NCBI GenBank assembly: GCA_021234155.1
Contig: JAJEKV010000022.1
Span: 8,461,961 to 8,525,960 of the forward strand
From: Isoetes taiwanensis
Taxonomy: Eukaryota; Streptophyta; Lycopodiopsida; Isoetales; Isoetaceae
DNA length: 64,000 bases
Reading direction: 5' to 3'
Shown here in pieces: positions 43,867 to 59,014 of the stretch. The translations under genes were made by a program, and so were the position numbers. The first letter of the stretch is position 1; each line of letters starts with the position of its first letter. A model generated the notes under the pieces. That model was not told where the DNA came from. It was given only the letters and a program-made list of their open reading frames with translations, and did not search any database.

Positions 43867-46629
43867 CTGGAATTTGTTTTACAGCTCAGGTTATTTCTGG
43901 ACAGGTTATTTAAATTTCTGTTATTTTTGGATAAAGGTGAGAAAACTCCTCGCACGGTTTGTGGATTGAAGTTTGTTAAATCTTGCAGGGTTGTGTGCTG
44001 CGGCAATAACACGGCAGCCAAGTCCGGTTTGAGCTGAAGGTGAAGATTTGGCTAAGCTGGCTATTGCTGGGAGATTTGCCTCTTCCCTCATTGATCAGAG
44101 CTGTTGCTTACAGACTTCATTTGGTGAGGACGAGTTGCAATGCCGTTCGGTATTTTTTTACTTCAAAAATATAGGGCACATACTATTGGCAACAGCTCAT
44201 GGTTTGTTAACCGGCCTGATCCGCTTTTAGAGTCCATGGCCTGCATGTTTTTTTTATATACCTGGTTTTTAGCCCGTGAGGCCTTGTTTGATCTAAGACT
44301 ACAAGCTTGCGGTCGGCTCTATTCCAGGCCATAGATCAGACCCCGTCTGATCCAACTCTCTATAGCCGCAGGGCTCGAGGTATTTTGGCATCAAGTTTTT
44401 AGCTTTGAAAAGTTAGATCTTCTGTCAATGTAAATCCTTGTTGTGTAAGTAAAATTCTGGTTGCCAGATGTTGTTGCTCCATAGAGCTGCGCCCAACATG
44501 GGCAAGGATTATTTTGATAAAGGGTTAGCACATTCGCTCCATTGTTATAGTTTAGTGACAGATTTTGCAATCTCTGATCCCTTTGTCGTGCTTTAAGTTG
44601 AGTAGGGTTGCCCTATTTTCGCTTGAGAAGTATACAACAACTAAAGATCGCTTATGCGGTCAAAAGCTAGATCCATGAAATGCACAATTTACAAAATGGA
44701 TTGGGAAATGTGAGGGAAATTGGCGTACTACGGTCTTTTTCCTTTTTCTTCCTTAATAAGTCTTTGTTTTTCACTGATCTTCCGGCTATGGCGCATTGAG
44801 GCGGTTCATTTTCCTTCTTCTGCATGCCAAGATCGATTGCATGGCTTAAGCATTTGCATGTCCGCCTTTGGTGGCGCAGGCCTACGAGCTGAAGCTGACG
44901 TCGGCTTCTATTTTCTATTTGGATAGGGAAATATTTATATCTAAATCTGTGTAGCCCGCATTCTGCTGTACCATTCTGCTGTCTTGAGCATTTTCCTTAC
45001 CTTTCTTGATTGTGCATTTTCCTTACCTTCCCTTCGTCTTGCAATGCATCAGTCGCCCACTTCAATATTAGGCAAGCTGCAGAGTTGGACTATTTCCTTG
45101 AAGCGGTCTACTGCAAAAGTAGACCTTTCACATCTGTCTATTGCAGTCGAAAATTTGCTCCAGCGATAGGATTCTTATCTGAATCCGTTTGTTGATAGCT
45201 TGGCTTAGTTTGAAGGCTTTTCCCTTTCATTCCTATGCGTTAATACAGATTTACAAATCTAGGTTGTTACTGCAGTGCAGACATCTAATTTTCTTTCTGC
45301 TCTGATACAGATATGCTCTTGGTTATTCATCGAATAAGAGCAAAATGCATATGGTGGTCATAGCATGTCTTCTCAGACGGGCTTAGGAACGGCTAACACA
45401 ATGACGGCACAAGTCCGGTGGTTGCTTGATGGCACAGGTCCGTGGCGATGGCACAAGCCTGGTGGTGGCTTTATGGCACAGGTCTGGTGAAGCAAAGACC
45501 GCAGTCATGGTTGGAGATGAAAGCATTTTTATATGCACAGCAGAGAATTCAAGATTCCAGCTCGTAGCTCTATGGCTAAATGGCAATGGTTCTTATACTT
45601 CTTGACAGGTTATTCTTTCCTCCTTCGCACTTTGACATTTGATCCTGTTTAAGAATGTAAAATAATAAAGGATGCCTTCTTTGTGCTTGAAGCTTTCGCT
45701 TTGGCATCCATGAAGCTTATTAGCTTTTTTCTTTGTATTAGAGAACGCATTCATGGTGCTTATTTTCTTCATGCCAATGTTAAGATGTAGGAAATTGTTA
45801 ATTCTGTAGTCAATTTTACTAGGTTTTGATGCCAATTGTCATCAAAGATTTGTCTTCAACGGAGGCAGTAAATCGCCGCAATGCTTAATGTCAGAAGTTA
45901 AGGCAACCAATGGGAAAACCGTCTCACACTTGTTGACACATTATGAAGACAAAATGAGACCACTCTTAAGTAGCATTCCGTCTGAACAAGCTAATGGATT
46001 TGCATCTGTCATGACGCAAAGCTAAGCAACACAATATTCTTTACATGGCCTTTTGTTAGCTTGATAACTTGGAGGTTTCAATTGATAGATGTACGTAAAT
46101 GTAATCTGCAATACGTTGCATTTTTTGCTCTTGACTATATTTGTAACCTGCAGGGTTGCATTAGAATATGGGATCGAGATCCTGGCGAAATCCTTCCCAG
46201 CCTCATTGGCAGTCAGAAAATTCCAGCCTGCGTTGCCAATTCTCATGCCAACCATTTCATGGGCGATTCTGCAAAGGATCAAATCACCATCAAGCCTTTT
46301 GATACCATTTTTAGTATTTGTTTTGCCTTGCCCCATCCTCTTTTTGATTCATAGGCTTAGTCATTTGTTGACTCTGATCTTTACCCTAAATTTGTTCCAC
46401 TATGTTAAAAAGTACACATTTGAAGCGTTTAATGGGCAGAAAATCTTCGGATCCTAGATTCATTGCGATGTTAATTGGCCCGTCAAATTAAATTTTGCAG
46501 CAGCAGATAGGCCCTTGATCAATGTGCAGTACAAAGGTGAAGAAAAATCTTTCTATCCTGAATAAATTTGTGGTATGATCTTGGAACATGTCAAAAAAAT
46601 TGCTAAAGATTAGCTAGGAAGACCCGGTT
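43867..46629. other. No supportable gene; minisatellite-like segment at 45400-45490
   Basis: A GGCACA(A/G)G-type unit of about 20-28 bp is repeated four times at 45405-45485. An open + stretch at about 45846-46025 and another at 46155-46350, after an acceptor-like CCTGCAG, could be exon debris but match no family I know. Confidence 0.45.
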
Positions 46630-48120
46630 AGAATGTGGTCAAACAACTTGATTCGGATGACTGAGCTTTATTTGAAAAATACTCACAATGGGGCTGGGAA
46701 GCTGTTCATACTGTTTTGAGGGGATGTGAGGAACTTCTTTCACTTGCAGACAGATTGTCCAGAGATGTGCAGATGCAATAGCCTGGAAAGTATATCTTAG
46801 CTTAGCGGATTTAAGTCCCCTCTCTTTCTCCCCTGATTCTAGTGCCAATCGGTTGATGAGTTCCAGAAGGCCATCTTCTGTTTCACAAATATCATCAAGG
46901 ATGCTTTCTAGAACGTGGTGGTTCACAGATAATTCGAGCCTTTCTATCTATCTAATGGAGAAAGTTGTAAAGTCTGTAATGTCAAATAATGTGGACAACA
47001 AGGTCCTTGCCAAGTTATTACTCCATTATCTAAGGTCCTCATTACCAATGCTTGGATATAGCTGGGTATGTTCCAAAAAGAAGGGCAATGTTGATGAAGA
47101 AATTTTGCATAGCTACGCTGAGAAGGTTCAGAAGGAAGTCTTGGAGGCAGTAGTAGCTCTACTGTATTGACTTGAAACGCAGTTCAACCTCATGCGGATT
47201 TTTGTTCAGCATCTATAGGGTAGCGATCGTGCTAAATGCTGGCAAAACATGTATGAAGCAGCTTGAAATAATAATTGGATCACAGTTAGACATGGTCACC
47301 TTAGACAATATTCTTGTTCCTGTGCATCACCATGAGGCTTTATGATGTTGATCTGGTCATAAGGCTGGTGGGAATTTTTTTGAAAGAGCAATCAGAAGCC
47401 AAGAAGGATGCTCATGAAGAAATTGCTGCCTTAGATTCTCCTGCAACGGCTTCAGAATCTGCTATAACTAAAGTGGGGGACCTAATTGATAAATATCTTG
47501 CAGAAATTGCACCTGATCATAACTTAAAGCTGCACAAGCTTCAAAAGCTTACCCAGGCATTACCGGTGTTTGCGAGGCCAACTCATGATGGACTTTACAG
47601 AGCAATTGATATATATCTTGAGGTATGGGAATCTTATTGATATATCTACAGTGGATAAATGATCTGCAGTTTTCCTTAATTTCTACTCTTCTTGAATATG
47701 TGCATTACAAATAGTTTCGACTTGCACATCTCTAGCTACTGATTTCATATGTTTTCTTTTTTTGTTAGACACACCCAAAGATTACAGAAGCTGAAACAGT
47801 GGAACTTTGCAAAGCAATGAGCTATCAAAGACTAACTTTTGAGTCTTGTAAGCATGTTGCAAAGAATCCTAGGCTGCCCCCCAAGATGGCTTTAGAAGTG
47901 ATCTTATTACAGCAATCTAAGCTCAGATCTACTGTAGGGGAGTGTTTTTTGAAAGAAGGTGAGGAAATTTATTATCTCTAAAGAGAAGCAATCTGCAATT
48001 TCTGAAGCAGTCTACGAAATACGAAATCTGGTCTTCACAAAATGCAAAACAGAGTAGTTGAATTTGAAAAGCTAAATATGGCCAAACATGACAAGTTGGT
48101 AAGGAGATTGGTTTGCTAGT
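46630..48120 (+). pseudogene. NPH3-domain protein (At3g22104-like subgroup), decayed
   Basis: Successive blocks in family order: NLIRMTELYL, EKYSQWGWEAVHTVLRGCEE, IVQRCADAIAWKV, SRTWWFTDNSSLSIYLMEKV, SCGFLFSIYRVAIVLN, GSQLDMVTLDNILVP, LYDVDLVIRLVGIFL, then KVGDLIDKYLAEIAPDHNLK and HDGLYRAIDIYLE. An intron follows (donor GAG|GTATGG at about 47621, acceptor TTAG at about 47769), then KITEAETVELCKAMSYQRL and RLPPKMALEVILLQQSKLR, and a C-terminal coiled-coil remnant HKMQNRVVEFEKLNMAK. Frame changes separate several blocks (near 46672, 46748, 47160 and 47330) and in-frame stops occur, so no protein can be made. NPH3/RPT2-family proteins are plant-specific adaptors in phototropin signalling and CUL3 ligases. 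No upstream BTB domain was found. Confidence 0.85.
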
Positions 48121-50106
48121 TTTTCGCTGCATTCCTACATCATGGTAGGCACATTTACATGTACATATTGATAATGGATACTATTTACGAAGAAGATGAA
48201 GCTGAGCGAACATAGAAATACATCCTGATCCTGCTCTTGAACTTGCATCATTTGCACAGGTGCTCCATTCGAGAACCTAACATCCATGCCTAAAAACTTA
48301 TGTCCCTCAAGACTCTGGAGCAAAAGGTAATAAAATGCTGGACAGTAATTCACAACTTTGTAGTGAATTATGTATCTTCAACACAGCATAATATAAAGGA
48401 AACCACTTTGCAAGTTCCACGCTGTATGCCTGCTTTTCTACATTGATCCTCAATGCTCTTTTGCTTTTTCAAATTTTTAGATTACGAGTTTAATCTTTGA
48501 CAAGGAATGAATAAGATACACTTAGTAATGTTGATTTATATTAGGGGGTAAAAACATAGAGCAAAAGATAGTTGATTACAAAAGTATTAGCAATATAAGT
48601 GCATATATGAAGATGTGCGTTTCATATATTCTAATTCATATATATGGGCACCACAACAAGTGCAATTTAATAATCATCTAGCTAGAAAATGCTGATTTAT
48701 ATTCAAACACTAGGACAAAAAATAGCTGATTATATATTTTGTTAAATGGCAGGAGAATTGGGTCAAGATGTTAAACATGTTTGATTGCATTTCATATATG
48801 CTAAACATGGTTTGATTGCATTTCTTATATGCTATAGTTGACAACCATTGTACTCTACATGATAGCACAAAGCTTTCGTTGTGCACCATGTGCGACATGG
48901 AAGAGAGGCATTGAGACCAAGGTAAAAAATACACATGGTTGAAATTTGTTTTAATTTTACTGAAAGTTGTTTCATGGTCTTTGATAACAGGTGCCCCTTT
49001 GGACATCGCCAGATGTCAATACATGTCCAAGTAAATCATCATATAATGAGAAAAACTTCTATGTTGGATGTCCATTGATACATTAAACCTCCAAACAAGC
49101 TTTACAGTTAGGCATGCGATATGGATTATTCATCTTTAAGTTCATTCACCTAGTTACATATATCTAACCATTATTCTAGTGCATAACCAACTCTCAAGAT
49201 GGTTTGTTCTTAATTGAGTGCATATTTTGGCAAATAGTTTTTATAATTTTATTTTTTGTTGGGAAAAGAAGGTTTATTAAAAATAGGGTTTTTTTTTTGT
49301 GAACTATTAGAGTTTATATAGAATTTGAATGCCAGGGTTATCACTAAGGCCTCTGTTGTTGTTTTGAGTGATGCTCATCGTTGGAGATTTATCTTGAGCC
49401 CATCATTTTTTGGAGTAGTATGAAAGGGCTACTACTCTTCCTCTTAATTTCGGATGGCTTCTAGTTCAATGGCCAATTTTGAAACAACAGAATGCAGGGG
49501 CTCTACCTCATGTCCTTATGAGCATTTTTTTTTTTGAGACTTGTGTGTCTCGTGGGCTGCATTCTTTACATCAATGTTTCTCATCTAGAGGCATATGTTC
49601 AAAATTTGCAAGAATCCAGCTCATCAAGCAAATGAGCATGTTGCTGCTTTGCTGCCTGGCGAAGGCCAATTCGAATTTGTACATGCAGACACTTACAAAA
49701 CAAGAACAACGAGAAGTATTTCTGCATTGGAATGCAACAGTCTGCAAGTGGGACATCATATGTAAAATGTGGTTGGATTGAGGGACCGGCAGAAGAGATT
49801 AATATGGCATTTATGAACGATGGAATTTTCCTAGAGGCAATATTCACAGCACTAGAAAGTGCGCACACACATTCTCCTCGTACTTCATTCATAATTTGCT
49901 TCATAAGTACTTGCCTTATGGCTCGTTTGAGCCATCTGCTATGTTCATGGTGTGCGTAGTCTAGGTGGCCGGTGTAGTCAAAGTGATGTTATTCAAACCA
50001 AAGAGTTACAATGAGTTGCATTGACTTACAACTTCAGTTCATGTATGAAAAGACTATGTAGAACTAACAAAGTATCATAATGTACTCAGTTTTTAGCACA
50101 AGGCAA
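48121..50106. other. No supportable gene; short tandem duplication near 48770
   Basis: A unit of about 33 bp ('aaacatgtttgattgcattt' and 'aaacatggtttgattgcatt') is repeated in tandem at 48772-48835. The frames at 49479-49781 (+) and 49599-49904 (-) are unassigned. A poly-T run and AT-rich composition dominate. Confidence 0.5.
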
Positions 50107-50310
50107 GGGAATCTAAGAGAATCTTTGGGAATCTAGGGGAGTCTAAGGAAATCTTTTGAGAATCTTTGAGAATCTAGAAGATTCTTGATGGAATCTTAGA
50201 GAATCTAAGAGAATCTTGATAAAATCTTGGGGAATCTAAGAGAATCGCCATAAAATCTCTAAGAATCTATGGCAATTTAGATGGAATCTTGGAGAATCTA
50301 AGGGAACAAT
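50107..50310 (+). repeat. Short GAATCT array
   Basis: About 200 bp of GAATCT motifs at 10-15 bp spacing. The family end signature 'gatagtacaaaaacttg' follows at 50582-50598, just before (TA)n, so this is a remnant of a GAATCT-array element directly left of the Penelope-like locus. Confidence 0.8.
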
Positions 50311-50596
50311 GACGTGCATTAAAATAACTAGTCATTTGCTCTAGCTTGGTAACTAAATTTGTTTAAAGGGCCTCTTTAACTTAACCTTATGAATAGTGCA
50401 GTTGTTGATTTACTGATTATTGTAGCTCGACACTATTTGGTCTTACTTTGTGTAAAGACATTGTCTAATTCGATTTGGTCTTAGTAAGCTAAGTCTGGGA
50501 TGATGGTTTAGGACAAATAACATACTCACCACCCTAACTATCTATACATTTTCGTTTCATCTCATTTTATTTTATCCCATTGATAGTACAAAAACT

Positions 50597-55062
<4,466 letters not shown>

Positions 55063-55117
55063 ACCTCCCTCCTACCGGATGGCTAGGATGGGTCCCATTG
55101 AACGCATAAGGACAGAA

Positions 55118-55139
55118 GGGTCCCTACGCATAGGGACCC
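55118..55139. other. Perfect 9-bp-stem hairpin just 3' of the reverse transcriptase
   Basis: GGGTCCCTA, loop CGCA, TAGGGACCC. It lies between the end of the reverse-transcriptase frame (55185) and the core/left-repeat boundary (55062). It could be part of the 3' end or an RNA structure used for template recognition, but that is a guess. Confidence 0.7.
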
Positions 55140-55184
55140 TCCTGCCATCTACATAATCAGCAAATACAAACATATTCAAAACCT

Positions 55185-57249
55185 TCAAAAAGCATACCTG
55201 AGTTTGTTGAGTTCTGATTTGAGAACATTGATGTCATATCTGAGGCCTGGAAAATTCTCATCTTGCAGTACTTTAAGAACTTTGTGCCAGAGATCCACAA
55301 ATCTGAAACCCTTAGCATTGAACATCTTAATGAGCTCGACAATGTCTTTTGCAGCATTCATAGGGTTACTGTGCACATATAAGTATGGTTGCACTTGAGA
55401 GATAATGACGTTACACGCCATGAGATATGGGCGACAGCTAGAGGCATCAATAAATCTTGAAACCTGAAATGGTAACTTACTTCTCTTGTCGTATCTATAA
55501 GTAGAATACACACCATTAACATGCGACAAAATCTCAATGCTCATATTGAGAAAATCAGCCTTTTTCCCAACAGTAGGGTTCCAATCACAGTAAACAGTCT
55601 CATCCTTTATAACCAGGTGGTCAAGATTGTAGATTCCATCCTCATTGGAACTATCCAGCAGACCCACAAATTTCTTGACAAAAGGGTTATTGATTACAAG
55701 CAAGTCATCAATGTACCTAAAACTGCTCCTGAAGGCAGCTGCTTCCATCATTCTTCCTGCTTTAATCAATTCGAGAATAAACCTTAGTTCAAACCATGCA
55801 AGGTAAAGGTTACACCAGGCCGGGCTTGCAGCAAAACCCATGGGGATCCCTTTTATCTGTTTCCAGATACCATTATGCATCAAAAGAAAGCAGTTGTTTA
55901 GGAGCCATTTGTTAATCTCAGTAAACAGTCCCATGTCCATCCTTTTCCAAGCATTGTCATCAGGTGTCCTATTCTTCCATTCCATGAAAATATTGGAATT
56001 TTCCATTATTCTGTACCACATATCAAAACCAGCATGCCCCTTTCTTTTGGATGTCCATGCAAGTCTAATGACCTGCTCTATAATGTTGCAGATACCATCA
56101 TCACCATCCAAAGGTATATTCTCGTAACATTTGGTTATATCTGCCACAAATATGTTATCAATTTTGGTAGGCAAATTGCATACCACATCATAAACAGAAT
56201 TAATGACCCATGAAGCCTTGATCTTGTTGATCTGAAAAAAGTTTCCTGCCTTACACAGCTCATAGCATATAAGGGGCCATGCTTCCAAGATCAGGTTGAG
56301 ACCAGCAGAGATAATGGATGCAGAAATGGAAAAAATGGTATCATGCGCATTGGTAATCCATCTATATTCATTTTTGTGAGCCTTGAATATACCAAGAAGG
56401 TACGGTAATTTGTTACTGGTAAAGTGCCCTTCACCCAATAGAGTGGTTAATTCAGTTTCAATCTGTGTTACTAATTCAACAGCAGATATATCACACTTGA
56501 AAAAGTCCTCACTTTCAAGCCTTTTGTCAGCTTCTTCCCTAATATGCAAAGGACATATGAAAGCAGGATTATTGTTTGCTTTGTCAACACCCGAAATGTA
56601 CAGGTTACCAGTTAACCAATTCAGATTTTTAATAATGGCATCATCCCTAATCAGAAATTTCTTTTTTATATCATAATTGCTTTCAATATAGTACTTGGCC
56701 TGCCATTTAGTCTCCTTTCTCAAAGCCTCCTTACAATCATCAATAGTTTTAGCCTCAAACTTGGATAATGCTTCACCATGTACACTAAAAAATTCTTCAA
56801 TGGTATTCTGCATTTCATATTTGTATTGTTCCAAAGTAAATGGAAAATCAGGAATGTAGTTGAGTCCAAGGGCAAACCACTTTCTAAGGCCAGAACAATG
56901 CACTATATTTAAATCAGTTGTTCTAATATGTCCAATCATGGGGTCAATGAACTTATGAAGCCTTGGGTTAGAACAAGGACATACTGGAGGCGTATTAACA
57001 GCAAAAACAGATTTAGGTTTGTAGCATAAATCCTTTAAACAAGAAGAATAACGCCAGCCAAAAACAGTGTCTTCCCATATATCATATCCTTCAATTCCAA
57101 AAAACCTACTTAGGACAGTTTTAAAAGTGCCACTAAAGCCAATCTTATCCACTACTTTAGAAAAGTAAGTGAAATGGACATATTTATAGTTTTTCTTTTC
57201 TTTCACGGTCTGAAGCCTAAGTCTTCCATCAGCTCTAGTAGCAATAGTC
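55185..57249 (-). CDS. Penelope-like reverse transcriptase (exon 3 of the element protein)
   Basis: RNA-dependent DNA polymerase of a PLE, the RT group closest to telomerase. Residues are counted from codon 1 at 57206. An N-terminal PLE-type block has CPCSNPRLHKF and GHIRTTDLNIV (76-102). Next come NNNPAFICPLH (211-221) and LPYLLGIFKAHKNEYRWI (267-284). Motif A is VADITKCYENIP (354-365, catalytic Asp356), motif B is KGIPMGFAASPAWCNLYLA (452-470), motif C is FRYIDDLLVIN (496-506, Asp500-Asp501), and the E-like FLNMSIEI is at 552-559. The catalytic residues are intact. Codon 1 is GTG, not a start. The frame is open upstream to about 57261, and the exon best begins at 57249 (acceptor GGAG), continuing the frame of exon 2. 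A strong donor (CTCAG|GTATGC) at 55198/55197 lies only four codons before the TGA, so a further exon is possible. No GIY-YIG domain follows, as in endonuclease-lacking PLEs. Confidence 0.85.
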
Positions 57250-57422
57250 CTCCATTTGATCTGTTAACCAATGAATAAGATTTAAGAAAATATGGCCAGT
57301 AAAGAATTGGGAAAACCCCAGTAGTAAACGAAAGGCACTGTGGCCAAAAGAGGTAATAGTATGCAATGCATGCACAAAAAAAAAGTCATCATAGTAAATG
57401 AGTAAGAAAACTAACCAGTTAC
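57250..57422 (-). other. Predicted intron 2 (173 bp)
   Basis: Donor ACTGG|GTAACT at 57423/57422 and acceptor AAATGGAG|GACT at 57250/57249. The join changes GGG-TAA into GGG-ACT and links the two long frames. The alternative acceptor TTAACAG at 57262 would need another donor phase, so it is less likely. If there were no splicing, the upstream frame would end at the TAA at 57421-57419. Confidence 0.6.
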
Positions 57423-59014
57423 CCAGTTTTCGTGGTAGGTCCACTGGATGTCTTGGCTGCTAGACCACCAATATTCTTGTTCCTCATTTCAGTTTCAATT
57501 ATACCAGGAACAGAGCTACCTGCAACAGTGCATCTTGCTAGTTTAGGAGGCCTAAGTATACCACAAGTCACATTGCTAGGAATTGCCTTCTTTTTGTACG
57601 TTGGAGCAAACCCCAAACTACTGTTGTCGTGCAAGTGTTCAAGTAAGAATTTCTTTGATCTGATAGTCTTTTCAATGATTTCAACGGCCCTGGACCTGCC
57701 AAACTCATTCCTCAGATTAATGTTGACATTTTCAGCAAGTTTGTGTGTCATTTTAAACATGAGCTCCCTCAAAGCCAGGTAACCAACATAAGACAAAACC
57801 ACCCCTTTAATAGGTTCTGTAGCCAGAAAATTAGATAAGAGTGCAAACCTCATCTGTATTTTTTGATCAGGCCAGATCTTCTCCAAATTGTTTGCCATAA
57901 ACCAGACTAAGTGATCAAACCAAATTATGTTGTCTACACATTTTTCATCGCAGACCATCTCACAGTCACATTTGAAAAAAGGACAATAAGTTCTGAAGAT
58001 CCTTTTGAGGTAAAAATCATTTCTTTTTTCTTCCGTTTTAGCCATGTGTCCTTTTTGTCCAATGTACATACCTGTACCAATTTGGCATGCTCTTTTCAGC
58101 AGCTTCATGTCAAAGGGTAACCCAGGGTCCTGGATTTTCCTGATATGTTTAGTGAAAGAAAAGGCATCAGCTTCAGCTTTACTAACCTCCTCATAGCTAA
58201 GTCTGGCTAACTTAATCCATGATTCCTTACTGATTGGTGCAATAACACCTAGATTTTTGCTGGCCCACAAAATCTGTTCAAATTGTTCACCATGTATTTC
58301 CACGTTTCTATGAGTCATGATAGGAAAGCTTCCACAATTAAAAAGGTTGAGTTCCTTAAGACTATACTGCTCCAACATTTTTCTGACATTATTCTCATCA
58401 TCAAATTCAGAACTGTTATCTGCATTCTCAGCATCTTCCACAGTGTCTGTTTTCTTAAAAAGGAAACTATCCTCTTCAAATCCGTCCATGTCAAACAGGC
58501 AGTTATCTAAGGTAGCAGGCTGCTCAGTACTTTTCACAGCAGTGGACTTATTGGAAATAGGAACAAAGGTATGGGGTTTGATGTTGTTCATGGTTTCCAG
58601 AACAGTAAGGCCTTTGATAAAAGAAAGCAGATCAAAAAGGTCCTGTCTATCAGCGGCAATGTGTGTACCAGGTAAGGAATTATAGGTGTCAACAATCAGT
58701 TTATGGCAAGTATTATAATCCCTGTTTTTGAATCCAGAAACCAGCTCAAGCATACCATTGAAACCCAGAAATAAAATGGCAGAAATCTCACCCTCTACCA
58801 ACATGCTTTCCTTGCAAATAAACAAGTTATGGATCTCCTGACTCCTGATACAAGAAAGCACTGTTTGCACAGCCTTGTTTGGTGCCAAAATACCAGCATA
58901 ACCAAGTGCACCAATTTCCGGATACCATCCAGGCCTATTGTCAAGCTTCTGTCCATTTAATTGCTGGTTGCTATCAGCCAAGTTGAAAATTTTGCGCGTG
59001 TTGAGATTAGCATC
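57423..59014 (-). CDS. Unknown-function region of the element protein (exon 2, about 530 codons)
   Basis: I recognise no family. The frame follows acceptor TATTTCAG|GATGCT and reads DANLNTRKIFNL before LADSNQQLNG. It has no ATG at its beginning (the first start-like codon is TTG at 58981), so it is read as an internal exon. Counting from that TTG, the visible features are an acidic, Ser-rich linker (about 160-200, with DSSEFDDENN-like composition) and a cysteine cluster YCPFFKCDCEMVCDEKC (332-348, Cys at 333, 338, 340, 344 and 348) that could bind zinc. A mainly helical, aromatic-rich segment follows (350-410), and the tail is basic and low-complexity. It lies directly upstream of the reverse transcriptase on the same strand. 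A nucleic-acid-binding or ORF1-like role is plausible but unproven. There are no internal stops, so it seems to have been kept under coding selection until recently. Confidence 0.75.

Noticed and set aside
57990-58090. GTGMYIGQ in exon 2 as a GIY-YIG endonuclease motif
   Set aside because: Only a YIG-like string is present. The GIY half, the following catalytic Arg and Glu pattern, and the usual spacing are absent.
55521-58685. Plus-strand frames opposite the two long minus-strand frames (for example 55840-56127, 57432-57782, 58317-58685)
   Set aside because: They are antisense shadows; the minus-strand frames have conserved RT motifs and splice-compatible ends.
57206-58981. Treating GTG (57206) and TTG (58981) as start codons of two separate genes
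   Set aside because: This is eukaryotic sequence. Both frames extend upstream to splice acceptors and lack a suitable ATG, so they are read as internal exons.
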